Shown one piece after another: positions 36,159 to 44,769 of a stretch of 64,000 nt of DNA; the stretch's first letter is position 1; each line of letters begins with the position of its first letter. A program made the translations under genes and the position numbers. The notes under the pieces are model-generated. The model was not told the origin of the DNA and did not search any database. It was given only the letters and a program-made list of their open reading frames with translations. Source of the stretch: Paenibacillus sp. FSL H8-0537 (GTDB lineage: Bacteria > Bacillota > Bacilli > Paenibacillales > Paenibacillaceae); assembly GCF_038051995.1 (NCBI RefSeq), contig NZ_CP150290.1, positions 1,475,501 to 1,539,500 of the forward strand. The letters run 5' to 3'.

Positions 36159-36716
36159 ATGGATGAACTTGCAGCATTAACAGAAGAGCAGCAGCAGCAG
36201 CTGCTGAAGACGCGCCGGCGCGTCATTGAATCAATCGGCAAAAACATGGATCTGTATGGCATAACGCTGTCCATCGGGCATTTATATGGCAATATGTATT
36301 TCAACCGCGAGCCTGTCACGCTGGACGAAATGAGTGCTACGATGGGAATGAGCAAAACGTCAATGAGCACTGGAATGCGGACATTATACGATCTGAAAAT
36401 GATCAATAAAGTATGGGGCAAAGGCTCACGCAAAGATTTGTATGAGGTGGTGCCGGATTGGCATGAGAACTTCACAGACTTTTTCTCTATTAAATGGAGG
36501 AAGGCTGCTGAGCAAAATGTACTTGCCCTAACCCGTTCTCTTAAGGAAATTGAACAGCTGGAGGTAAATCCGGGACATTCCGAAGCCTTTCTTGATGTGC
36601 TCGCAAGCGACAGACAGAAGCTTCAGGAAGCGCTCGCGTATTACAAATGGCTGGGACGGCTCATTGATGCTTTTGAGTCAGGAGAAATCTATAAGCTGAT
36701 TCCGAAGGAAGAGTAG
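36159..36716 (+). CDS. gbsR: GbsR/OpcR-family transcriptional repressor
   Basis: 185-residue MarR-like winged-helix protein. NMDLYGITLSIGHLYGNMYF and the HTH MSATMGMSKTSMSTGMRTLYD followed by KVWGKGSRKDLYEV are typical of the GbsR/OpcR group that controls choline and betaine uptake or synthesis. It is divergent from opuA with a palindromic operator between them, so repression of opuA by this protein is the straightforward inference. SD AGGAGG. A terminator follows. Confidence 0.9.
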   Translation: MDELAALTEEQQQQLLKTRRRVIESIGKNMDLYGITLSIGHLYGNMYFNREPVTLDEMSATMGMSKTSMSTGMRTLYDLKMINKVWGKGSRKDLYEVVPDWHENFTDFFSIKWRKAAEQNVLALTRSLKEIEQLEVNPGHSEAFLDVLASDRQKLQEALAYYKWLGRLIDAFESGEIYKLIPKEE

Positions 36717-36771
36717 GCAGCAGAATATCGCACGACCTAACATTCGTATAAAAAACATAGCTTTCGTGCAA

Positions 36772-36797
36772 GGCCGGTTGAATGCAACCGGTCTTTT
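36772..36797 (+). terminator. Terminator of gbsR
   Basis: Stem GGCCGGTTG / CAACCGGTC with a 4-nt loop, then TTTT. Confidence 0.8.
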
Positions 36798-36822
36798 CTG
36801 CGTCTCCCTGCAGGGCATAGTG

Positions 36823-36848
36823 TAAAGATAAGCACCTAAAACCGATAT
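36823..36848 (+). promoter_or_regulatory. Sigma-D-like promoter of the kinase/regulator pair
   Basis: TAAA (36823-36826), 14-nt spacer, ACCGATAT (36841-36848), followed by AGTTACTA exactly as at the chemoreceptor promoter (24932-24958). It lies 49 bp upstream of the GTG start. Confidence 0.82.
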
Positions 36849-36896
36849 AGTTACTAGACGTTCTTATCTACTATAATTTGGAATGGGGGATTTGCA

Positions 36897-37922
36897 GTGC
36901 TTCATGCGCTTCTCGTTCATGACCGCGTAATCGAAAGAGCGATTATTACAACTGGTTTTACGGAACAAAATATACAAATTTCGGCCCAGAGCAGGCTGGA
37001 GGATGCTTTGCTCTGGTTCAAGCAAGGCGGCGAGGCGGATCTATGTCTGATTGATGCTTCTCTGACAGAGGATGCTGAAGCCGCGTGCCGCGCGATTCGT
37101 GAGGCAAGCGGCAGCAAGGAGCTATACATAATTTTATTGCTGGACATACAAGCCAGAAAACAACTGGAGCGGCTCTACACAGCTGGAATGAATGATTATT
37201 TATTGCGGCCCTTCGCCGCTGTAGAGCTTGCGCAAAAGCTCTGCATGCTCCTGCAGCTGAGAAAATCAGAGGCGGGGCTTGTGGAGACGGAGCTGGCGAT
37301 GCTGCGCGCGAAGATTAAGCCGCATTTTTTATTTAATGCAATCGGAACCATTATTTTCATCAGCAAGCGGAATGCGGAGGAAGCGAGAGGGCTGCTTCGC
37401 AGCCTAAGTGAATTTTTGCGGAGCAGCTTTGATTTTGAGAATAAGGCGGAGTCCGTGTCATTCAAGGTTGAGCTTGCACTCGTTAACGCCTATCTGGACT
37501 TGGAGAAGGCGAGATTTGGCAGTCGCCTGCAGGTGAATTACGAGCTCAGAGCGACGCAGTTTCAGCTGCCGCCCTTTATCATTCAGACGCTGGTGGAAAA
37601 TGCCATTCGCCATGGCATTACAGCCAAGCTCATTGGCGGCAGAGTTGACATTATTACGCTCAACGTTCATGGGGGCATTCGTGTCATTATTAAGGACGAT
37701 GGAGTCGGTATTCCGGAGGAGCAGCTCGAAAGCTTTATGCGCATAAGAAAGCAGCCGCCAGGCAGGCGTTTGCCAAGTGGGCAGCAGCTGCGTCATGGAA
37801 TTGGGCTTGCGAATACCAACGAGCGTCTGCTCCGTCATTTTGGCTCGGAACTGCATATTAGACGCCGCGAAAGTGGAGGCACGACCGTTACCTTTTTGAT
37901 ACCAGCACAGGGGGGGCATTAA
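36897..37922 (+). CDS. Hybrid REC-LytS-type histidine kinase, soluble
   Basis: 341 residues, no membrane segment. The N-terminal receiver-like domain (1-115) has the phospho-acceptor candidate Asp53 (CLIDASL), but its acidic pocket is reduced (LLVHD) and the conserved Lys is Arg104 (YLLRPF). Then comes a His_kinase domain with His143 (KPHFLFNAI) and a HATPase with VENAIRHGI, DDGVGIP and GIGLANTNERL. GTG start with GGGGGA upstream. One base separates it from the regulator gene, so the two form a pair. The sigma-D-like promoter ties it to motility and chemotaxis. Confidence 0.88.
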   Translation: MLHALLVHDRVIERAIITTGFTEQNIQISAQSRLEDALLWFKQGGEADLCLIDASLTEDAEAACRAIREASGSKELYIILLLDIQARKQLERLYTAGMNDYLLRPFAAVELAQKLCMLLQLRKSEAGLVETELAMLRAKIKPHFLFNAIGTIIFISKRNAEEARGLLRSLSEFLRSSFDFENKAESVSFKVELALVNAYLDLEKARFGSRLQVNYELRATQFQLPPFIIQTLVENAIRHGITAKLIGGRVDIITLNVHGGIRVIIKDDGVGIPEEQLESFMRIRKQPPGRRLPSGQQLRHGIGLANTNERLLRHFGSELHIRRRESGGTTVTFLIPAQGGH

Positions 37923-37923
37923 C

Positions 37924-39048
37924 ATGTTGAATGTTGCGGTGGTGGATGATGAGCATTGGGCACTTGAGGAAATGAAGGAATATTTATCGAACTGTGAAGG
38001 AATCGGCTCCATTCAGCTTTATGATGATCCGGTGGAGGGACTTGCGGCTATCAAGCGCGAGCCGCCGGATGTCGTGTTCGTAGACGTTTACATGCCGCAA
38101 ATTTCTGGTCTTACATTCGCGGAGGAAATGCTCGCTAATTGCCCAGGGACGGCTACCGTATTTGTCACGGCATTCGATACTCATGCGCTGCAGGCTTATG
38201 AGCTTAATGTGGAGGATTATATTTTGAAGCCAGTAGCGCCGCAGCGGCTTCAGCGAACGGTGGAGCGCGTGCTTCAACGTAGAAGCGGGAGGAATAAAAT
38301 GGCCGCCGAGGCTGTTCAGCAGAAAGACAGAGTCGACGTGCAATGCTTCGGCAAGCTGAATCTGTACGGGACAGCAGGTCCCGTCAAATGGAAGGTGCTG
38401 AAAACGAAGGAGCTGTTTGCGTATTTATGGATGAACCGAGAATGCCGCGTGGAAAAAATTATAGATGATGTGTTCCCTGGAATGGAGGATGCGAAGGCAA
38501 GGGCATACATTCATACCTGCGTTTATCAACTCCGCCAGCTGTTGAAGCGGAATGGGCTCGACGGGCGGATTCGAATTAAATCGCTGCGGGAGAAGTATAT
38601 TTTGACTGCTGAGCATATGTCCAACGATATTCTTGAATTTCAACTGCTGGCAAAACGAGCGGTCGATAGGGGAAGCGTATTTTTACTCCGCCAGGCGGTG
38701 AATTTATATATGGCGGAAGTGTTGACGGATATTCATAGCGTCTGGGTTTATCGGCTGCGTGAGCACTATAGATTAATTGGATGCTTAGTTTTGGAGCGGC
38801 TGATCGAGGAGCTGCTGAATCAAGGAGATATTCTTGTAGCAACGGATTATGCGCTCGAATACTTAAACAAGGAGCCTTACGATGAGGCGGCTTTATGGCT
38901 CGTCGTCCGCTGTTATATGAGAGGCGGCAACCGGGTTAAGGCGAGCACGGTATTTAAGCAGTTTTGCAAGCGTACTGCTGGGGAGCTTGGAGCTTGTCCG
39001 CATGCCGAGCTAGTGGACCGATATGAGTCGCTCATGCAAGCAACCTGA
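37924..39048 (+). CDS. Response regulator with SARP-like wHTH and BTAD output
   Basis: 374 residues. The receiver (1-120) has VVDDE, phospho-acceptor Asp54 (VFVDVYMP), and Lys in DYILKPV. The output part has an OmpR-like winged helix (~145-220, LKTKELFAYLWMNRECRVEKI) and a bacterial transcriptional activation (BTAD) TPR-like domain (~240-372). This architecture is usual in Paenibacillus-type regulators coupled to LytS-like kinases. Co-transcribed with the kinase just upstream and followed by a terminator. Targets unknown. Confidence 0.9.
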   Translation: MLNVAVVDDEHWALEEMKEYLSNCEGIGSIQLYDDPVEGLAAIKREPPDVVFVDVYMPQISGLTFAEEMLANCPGTATVFVTAFDTHALQAYELNVEDYILKPVAPQRLQRTVERVLQRRSGRNKMAAEAVQQKDRVDVQCFGKLNLYGTAGPVKWKVLKTKELFAYLWMNRECRVEKIIDDVFPGMEDAKARAYIHTCVYQLRQLLKRNGLDGRIRIKSLREKYILTAEHMSNDILEFQLLAKRAVDRGSVFLLRQAVNLYMAEVLTDIHSVWVYRLREHYRLIGCLVLERLIEELLNQGDILVATDYALEYLNKEPYDEAALWLVVRCYMRGGNRVKASTVFKQFCKRTAGELGACPHAELVDRYESLMQAT

Positions 39049-39062
39049 TAACAGAACATAAG

Positions 39063-39100
39063 AAGCTGCCTTTTGCCTAAGAGAAAGGTGGCTTTTTTGC
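39063..39100 (+). terminator. Terminator after the response regulator
   Basis: AAGCTGCCTTTT pairs with AAAGGTGGCTT (two G-T pairs), then TTTTTT. Confidence 0.75.
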
Positions 39101-39106
39101 GTTTTT

Positions 39107-39141
39107 GAAAATATAGAGAAAGGTTATGATGTTTCCATCCA
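39107..39141. repeat. Dispersed repeat B, partial copy
   Basis: Shares AAAATA..GAGAAAG..TATGATGTTTCCATCC with 55801-55832, again directly after a terminator. The GC-rich second half is missing here. Confidence 0.65.
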
Positions 39142-39260
39142 TTTTAATTAAATTCGTTAAAATTCACTAAAAATCGACAAAAGATTCAGTTATGATTCAG
39201 AGCCGTTTGTTATTGTATAGGAAATAAGACGCAGTAAACAGCAAATCGGGAGGACGGAAG

Positions 39261-40331
39261 ATGCATCGAATACTCGTGGTGGATGACTCTTCTTTTATGC
39301 GGCATTTAATCAAGCGATATATTGAAGAAGATCCGAAACTTAAAGTCGTAGGAGAAGCGAGAAATGGGGAGGAAGCTATTGCTGAAGCTCTACGCCTGCG
39401 TCCAGATGTCATTACAATGGATGTGGAAATGCCCGGAATGGATGGGCTTACAGCCCTTTCGGAAATTATGCGACGTGTGCCGACCCCCGTTATTATACTC
39501 AGCTCCTTACATAAATTTGGCGGGGAAGAGACCATTATGGCGCTTCAGCGCGGAGCGGTTGATTTTGTCGCCAAGCCGTCGGGAGAATTATCAGCCGATA
39601 TTTATAAAGTAAAGTCAGAATTGTGTGAAAAAATAAAAAATGCAGCCGGAGCGCCGATTCAGCGGCTTCTGAAGCTCGCGGGCGTGCCGCAGGCGCTGCC
39701 TACGCCTCATCCTCAGCTGAGAAAAACAACCTTGGCCGCATCTATCGTCCGTGAGCTCATAGCGATAGGCTCCTCTACCGGGGGGCCGCAAGCACTAACC
39801 GTGCTGCTCAAAAGCTTACCCGCTGCTTTTGAGCATCCCATCGTCATCGTGCAGCATATGCCGGCGACCTTTACCGCTTCGTTAGCTCAAAGACTGGACG
39901 GAGTTAGCGCTGTGAAGGTCGTTGAGGCGAAGGATAAGCAGCAGCTTGTGAATGGAACGGTGTTCATTGCCCCCGGAGACAGCCATATGAATGTGGAGGA
40001 GAAGGATGGCAGTTACTTCATTAAGCTTCATCAAAAGCCACTTGCGGGGCTCCATCGCCCATCGGTGGATGAGCTGTTCCGCTCGGTGGCGGAGCTTAAG
40101 CGGCTAAAGCGTCACCTCGTGCTTCTGACAGGCATGGGCAGCGATGGCGCAGAGCAAATGCTTCAAGCTAGGAAGGCGGGGCAAGCAGCAACAACGATAG
40201 CGGAAGCGAAGGAAACCTGCATCGTTTACGGCATGCCGAAAGCGGCAGTTGATCGAGGGGCCGTCGATTATGTGCTGCCCATTGAGCAGATTGGCAGAAA
40301 GCTGCTGGACGTTACCAAAGGCAAAATATGA
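39261..40331 (+). CDS. cheB: Chemotaxis-specific protein-glutamate methylesterase
   Basis: 356 residues. The receiver domain (1-125) has phospho-acceptor Asp54 (ITMDVEMPGMDGL). The methylesterase domain (~165-350) has the catalytic triad candidates Ser in AIGSSTGGPQAL, His in VIVQHMPATFT and Asp in LLTGMGSDGAEQM. It removes methyl groups from chemoreceptors for adaptation. First of cheB-cheW-cheA; its stop overlaps a possible upstream cheW start. SD GGGAGGA. Confidence 0.95.
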   Translation: MHRILVVDDSSFMRHLIKRYIEEDPKLKVVGEARNGEEAIAEALRLRPDVITMDVEMPGMDGLTALSEIMRRVPTPVIILSSLHKFGGEETIMALQRGAVDFVAKPSGELSADIYKVKSELCEKIKNAAGAPIQRLLKLAGVPQALPTPHPQLRKTTLAASIVRELIAIGSSTGGPQALTVLLKSLPAAFEHPIVIVQHMPATFTASLAQRLDGVSAVKVVEAKDKQQLVNGTVFIAPGDSHMNVEEKDGSYFIKLHQKPLAGLHRPSVDELFRSVAELKRLKRHLVLLTGMGSDGAEQMLQARKAGQAATTIAEAKETCIVYGMPKAAVDRGAVDYVLPIEQIGRKLLDVTKGKI

Positions 40332-40345
40332 AAGGGGGTGAAATC

Positions 40346-40774
40346 ATGCAGGGGGTAGAGCAAATGCAGTATGTGCAGTTTGGCGTAGGGGAAGAAAGCT
40401 ATGGCATACGTATAGCTGAAGTACATGAAATTATACGTATGCAGGAAATTACCGAAATACCGAATTGCCAGTTTTATGTGAAGGGCGTCATTAATTTACG
40501 CGGCAAAATTATTCCGGTTATTAGCCTGCGAGCGTTATTTTCGCTGGATGAGGATGTGTATTCAAAAGCAACGCGGATCGTCGTTGTTCATCATCAGGAG
40601 GAGTCGATCGGCATTATTGTGGATCGAGTGCACAAGGTAACGACGTTTCACGATATTCAGCCTCCACCGGAGCGGGTAGGCGGCATCAACGGCGCCTATT
40701 TTACAGGAATCGGTCTTACAGAGTCAGAATTGGTCGGCATATTAAAGATCGATGAGGTGCTGCTGCGCGATTAA
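40346..40774 (+). CDS. cheW: Chemotaxis coupling protein CheW
   Basis: 142 residues, a single CheW-like beta-barrel domain: QFGVGEESYGIRIAEVHEIIR, GVINLRGKIIPVISLR and DRVHKVTTF. It bridges receptors and CheA. ATG 40346 is preferred because AAAGGGGGTGA precedes it; an in-frame ATG at 40328 overlaps the cheB stop. Confidence 0.94.
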   Translation: MQGVEQMQYVQFGVGEESYGIRIAEVHEIIRMQEITEIPNCQFYVKGVINLRGKIIPVISLRALFSLDEDVYSKATRIVVVHHQEESIGIIVDRVHKVTTFHDIQPPPERVGGINGAYFTGIGLTESELVGILKIDEVLLRD

Positions 40775-40846
40775 TGCTTCTTGCTTCACATGGCATATTT
40801 CAAGCAGCAAGTCAGCTCTCAAGTCAACGCTTATGAGGTGGTGCAT

Positions 40847-42898
40847 ATGTTCGATAACTCGGAATTTAGGCAAGTGTTTCTCGAGGAGCTTGAGGAACAG
40901 ATCATGACGATGGAAGAAGAGATTTTATCTTTGGAAAAGCAAGGCTCTCATTCTGAGGGCATTCAGCGGCTTTTTCGGGCGGCACATACGATTAAAGGCT
41001 CTTCTGCGGCAATGGGCTATATGGAGCTCAAGCAGCTGACCCATGAATGGGAGCATCTGCTTGATATGCTGCGTAATGAAGAGCTTGCGATGTCACGGGA
41101 ATTGACGAATTTATTTTTTCAATGTCTCGACTTTATAAAAGATTTGCAAAACAGCATTATCCACGAGGAACTGCTGCCGGACCCTTCAGCGGTCATCAAG
41201 GAACTGGAACGGTTCTCGAAAGCTAATACGGAATCGGTCGCTGCTGCAAAGGAAGCAGCAGGTGATGCTTTGCCGGAAGAGGCGGAGCAGGTGCTGCGAG
41301 AATTTATACATAACGGCCAAACCGTATATAGGGTAACCGTCAAGCTCACCGAAGACTGCATGATGAAGCTGGCTCGCATTAGCATTATTGATATTTCCTT
41401 GCGGGCGTTTGGCGAGGTGCTGTGGAATGAGCCCAATATGAAGCTGGTGCAGGATGATCAGGATATTCATGCCGTGCGGTGGCTGATTGCCACTCAAGAG
41501 GTGGAGCCACTTGTTCTTGAGCAGGCGGTAGCTGGGCTGATGGATGTGCATAGCGTAAGGGTAGAGGCCATGCAGCCGTCACAACCGGAAGCTGAGACGG
41601 CGGCAGCTTTAGAGCAAGAGCAGGACAATGCGGACATGCTGCCCGGTTTTGCTGGAGGCGCGGCGGAGGAAGCCGCAGACAAGCCGCAGCAGTCCAAAGC
41701 TTCAATGAAACAGCAGACGATTCGCGTCAACGTGGAACGGCTGGAAAATGTACTCGATTTGCTCGGAGAGCTGGTCATCGACCAAACCCGCTTGAAGCAG
41801 GCCATTCAAACCTTGCATCAAGCACATGGATATTCGGAGACGATGGATGACCTCGGCGAAATTAGCGATCATCTATCGAGGCTGATTGGCAGCCTGCAGG
41901 AAAATGTGCTGAAAGTGCGGATGCTGCCGATTGAGCAGCTGTTCAGCCGCTTCCCGCGGATGGTGCGTGATTTGGCACAAACACTGAACAAAAACGTTGA
42001 TCTGCAAATGGTTGGCGGCGATACGGAGCTTGACCGCACGCTTATTGAAGAGGTCGGCGATCCGATGATTCATTTGATCCGCAATGCGGTGGACCACGGC
42101 ATTGAAATGCCGGAGGAGCGGCAGAAGAGCGGCAAGCCCGAGCAGGGAATCGTCCGCATCAGCGCGGCGCATGAGGATAATCAGGTTGTCGTCGTCGTCG
42201 AGGATGATGGCGGGGGTATTGATACGAACAAGCTGCGCAAATCCGCCGTCGCTAAAGGGGTCATTACGGCTGAGGAGGCGGCACTGCTCGATGAGCATAA
42301 GGCGCTGCGTCTGATTTTTCACCCGGGCTTCTCGACCGCTTCCCAGCTTAGCGATGTATCGGGCAGAGGCGTGGGCATGGATATCGTGCGGACGGATATC
42401 GAGCGGCTTGGCGGAATTATTGATATTGATACGACCGTCGGCGTGGGAACGAAGTTCACGATAAGGCTGCCGCTGACGCTTGCCATTACAACCGGCTTGC
42501 TCGTCAAGGCGAGCGACCAGACGTTTATTTTACCCATGAGCGCCGTCGTGGAAATTATTCGAGTCGATACAAGCACACTCAAAATGATTAAAGGCTCACC
42601 GGTTATTAAAATTCGCAATCAGATTGTCCCGTTCGTATGGCTGCATGAAATGTTCGGCTATTCACGCACGGAGGGCGGCTCTGAAAAAATTCCGGTCGTG
42701 ATGATCGGCAGAGCGGAGCAGCGGCTGGCTATTGCAGTCGATCAACTGCTTGGCAATCAAGAGGTCGTTATCAAAACGCTGGGCTCCTACGTGGGCAAGG
42801 TGGATGGCATTTCAGGAGCAACGATATTGGGCAACGGGCGCATTGCGTTGATTTTGGAAATAGGCGGCCTTATGAAAAAAGCGAGTGGCATCAGCTAG
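40847..42898 (+). CDS. cheA: Chemotaxis histidine kinase CheA
   Basis: 683 residues. The HPt domain has phosphorylated His47 (AAHTIKGSSAAMG). A ~85-residue response-regulator-docking-like region follows (VYRVTVKLTEDCMMKLAR), then the dimerisation helices, ATPase (LIRNAVDHGIE, EDDGGGID, SDVSGRGVGMD) and a C-terminal CheW-like P5 domain. ATG 40847 has GAGGTGG upstream; an extended frame to 40781 lacks an SD. Last gene of the che operon. No cheR, cheY, cheC or cheD is in the window. Confidence 0.95.
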   Translation: MFDNSEFRQVFLEELEEQIMTMEEEILSLEKQGSHSEGIQRLFRAAHTIKGSSAAMGYMELKQLTHEWEHLLDMLRNEELAMSRELTNLFFQCLDFIKDLQNSIIHEELLPDPSAVIKELERFSKANTESVAAAKEAAGDALPEEAEQVLREFIHNGQTVYRVTVKLTEDCMMKLARISIIDISLRAFGEVLWNEPNMKLVQDDQDIHAVRWLIATQEVEPLVLEQAVAGLMDVHSVRVEAMQPSQPEAETAAALEQEQDNADMLPGFAGGAAEEAADKPQQSKASMKQQTIRVNVERLENVLDLLGELVIDQTRLKQAIQTLHQAHGYSETMDDLGEISDHLSRLIGSLQENVLKVRMLPIEQLFSRFPRMVRDLAQTLNKNVDLQMVGGDTELDRTLIEEVGDPMIHLIRNAVDHGIEMPEERQKSGKPEQGIVRISAAHEDNQVVVVVEDDGGGIDTNKLRKSAVAKGVITAEEAALLDEHKALRLIFHPGFSTASQLSDVSGRGVGMDIVRTDIERLGGIIDIDTTVGVGTKFTIRLPLTLAITTGLLVKASDQTFILPMSAVVEIIRVDTSTLKMIKGSPVIKIRNQIVPFVWLHEMFGYSRTEGGSEKIPVVMIGRAEQRLAIAVDQLLGNQEVVIKTLGSYVGKVDGISGATILGNGRIALILEIGGLMKKASGIS

Positions 42899-43070
42899 AA
42901 CAGCGTTAGCTAGATCGGTAAGAATACAAAGCAGCAGCAAATATTAGATAGAATAGGGAGTCATTCCTGTAATGAATTAAATTGAGGTTTGAACAAAAAA
43001 AGCGCCTCCTGTATGCTGGGTCATGGAATGGTGGTCATTCACTGCCCGAATTAAAAGGAGGACGCTCATT

Positions 43071-44366
43071 ATGAAGTATAAACAATCGAAGAAACAGAAT
43101 CAACGGATTACACGAATTTCGGAAAAAACGTTGGTGGTTGGTGCAGACATTGCGAAAGAAACCCACGTGGCCCGCGCTATCGACTTTCGGGGGATTGAAC
43201 TCGGAAAGGACTGCGTCTTTTCCAATACCCGTACCGGACTGGAGCAACTGGTTCAGTGGATGAAGGAACTGCAGCGGGAGCATGCCAAGAGCGACGTCCT
43301 CTTCGGCATTGAGCCTACCGGACACTACTGGTTTAACCTGGCGGAGTATTTAAGCCAGCAAGGTATTCCTTTGGTTATTGTCAATCCGCATCACGTACAC
43401 AAGAGCAAAGAACTGGAAGACAACTCACCGACGAAAAACGACTATAAAGATGCTAAAGTCATTGCGGACTTGGTACGAAACGGGAAGTACAGCCAGCCGA
43501 AATTGCCGACGCGTGTCTACGCCGATCTGCGGATTCTCATGAATCTTCGCGAGAAGATCATGGTGAATCTCGGACAGGTGCAGAGACGAATACAGAACTG
43601 GCAAGATCGCTTTTTCCCCGAATATACGGAGGTATTTAAAGATTGGGAAGGGAAAGCCTCGCTCCTTACACTAAGGGAATTTCCGATGCCAAGTGAGATC
43701 GTAGCCCTCGGGGCAGAAGTCATCGTTCAGCGATGGAAGAAAGACGTGAAACGAGCGATCGGAACGAAGCGAGCCGAGCTGCTGGTTGAAACGGCGAGAA
43801 GTTCGATCGGTTTGACGGAAGGTCTTCCGGCAGCCCAAATCGAGATTAAAGCGCTTTTGGAGCAGTACGACATGTTTGTCAGACAGCTCGAAGAGATTCT
43901 AGTCGAGGTCGAACGTCTACTTGGGCAAATCCCAGGAACGAAGGAAATGCTCACCGTGCCGGGGGTGGCGGTGGTCACCTTAGCAGGATTCTTGGCGGAA
44001 GTTGGAGATCTGAGTGGTTACGAGCATGGACAGCAGATTATTCGGCTAGCCGGACTGAATCTCAAAGAGAACAGTTCAGGAAAGAAAAAAGGCAAATCCA
44101 GTATTACCAAACGTGGACGTGCAAGATTAAGGGCCCTGTTGTTTCGAGCGGTCATGCCCATGGTGGCAAAGAATGCGGAGTTTAAGGCCTTGCACCAGTA
44201 CTTCACCAAACGAACGCAGAATCCATTGAAGAAAAAACAATCGCTTGTGGCGTTGTGTGGGAAACTCATACGTGTCCTGCATACGCTGGGCACCAAACAA
44301 ATGCCGTATGACGCAAAGCACGTGTTAGGGCCAGTACGTCAGGCTCAGTTACAGATGATAGCTTAA
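43071..44366 (+). CDS. IS110-family transposase (recombinase)
   Basis: 431-residue DEDD/serine recombinase of the IS110 family. The RuvC-like N-terminal domain has VVGADIAKETHVA, GIEPTGHYWFN and NDYKDAKVIADLV. The C-terminal Transposase_20 domain has LTVPGVAVVTLAGFLAEVG, a probable nucleophilic Ser in KENSSGKKKGKSSITKRGR and RALLFRAVMP. Intact, with SD AAAGGAGG. It separates cheA from the second chemoreceptor. Element ends cannot be fixed by eye because this family lacks clear inverted repeats. Confidence 0.92.
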   Translation: MKYKQSKKQNQRITRISEKTLVVGADIAKETHVARAIDFRGIELGKDCVFSNTRTGLEQLVQWMKELQREHAKSDVLFGIEPTGHYWFNLAEYLSQQGIPLVIVNPHHVHKSKELEDNSPTKNDYKDAKVIADLVRNGKYSQPKLPTRVYADLRILMNLREKIMVNLGQVQRRIQNWQDRFFPEYTEVFKDWEGKASLLTLREFPMPSEIVALGAEVIVQRWKKDVKRAIGTKRAELLVETARSSIGLTEGLPAAQIEIKALLEQYDMFVRQLEEILVEVERLLGQIPGTKEMLTVPGVAVVTLAGFLAEVGDLSGYEHGQQIIRLAGLNLKENSSGKKKGKSSITKRGRARLRALLFRAVMPMVAKNAEFKALHQYFTKRTQNPLKKKQSLVALCGKLIRVLHTLGTKQMPYDAKHVLGPVRQAQLQMIA

Positions 44367-44690
44367 GAAAAACCGAATTCAGGTTTCTCACCAAACGGGA
44401 ATGACCAAAGACAAAAGAAGCACGGAGTAGCCGTAGGATCGAATACCATAAGGGCAACGACCCCGTAAAGGAGCAAGAAACGGCATCCACCTCTTGAGAG
44501 GCAGAACGAAGGAATGTAAGGGCAGCGACCCCGCGTGACATGGGAGGGTAAGCCGTCAAGAGAACGTGTGGATATCCAAGGTGCGATCATCGGAAAAATC
44601 CATGGCTGGGGACAAATATCCCCAATCTCTATTCCCGCCACCGGCTCCGCCAGAAAATATTGTCATCCTTACATGACTTCTCCAACTCTC
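44367..44690 (+). ncRNA. IS110 3' non-coding region, candidate bridge-RNA locus
   Basis: A long non-coding stretch after the transposase, against a short 5' flank. It holds two near-identical hairpin motifs, GGGCAACGACCCC (44452-44464) and GGGCAGCGACCCC (44520-44532), and a third hairpin GGGGACAAATATCCCC. IS110-family elements encode a structured guide (bridge) RNA in a non-coding end, in the 3' end for the IS1111 group. The assignment here is inferred. Confidence 0.45.
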
Positions 44691-44769
44691 GATCTGTCAA
44701 TGGCTGAAAATCTAAGAATGAGTGAGCAAACAAGAGAATTTATTAATTTATAGTGGGAGGATATATGAT

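Noticed and set aside
42990..44700. Exact ends of the IS110 element
   Set aside because: No inverted repeats or duplications can be seen, so boundaries were not asserted.
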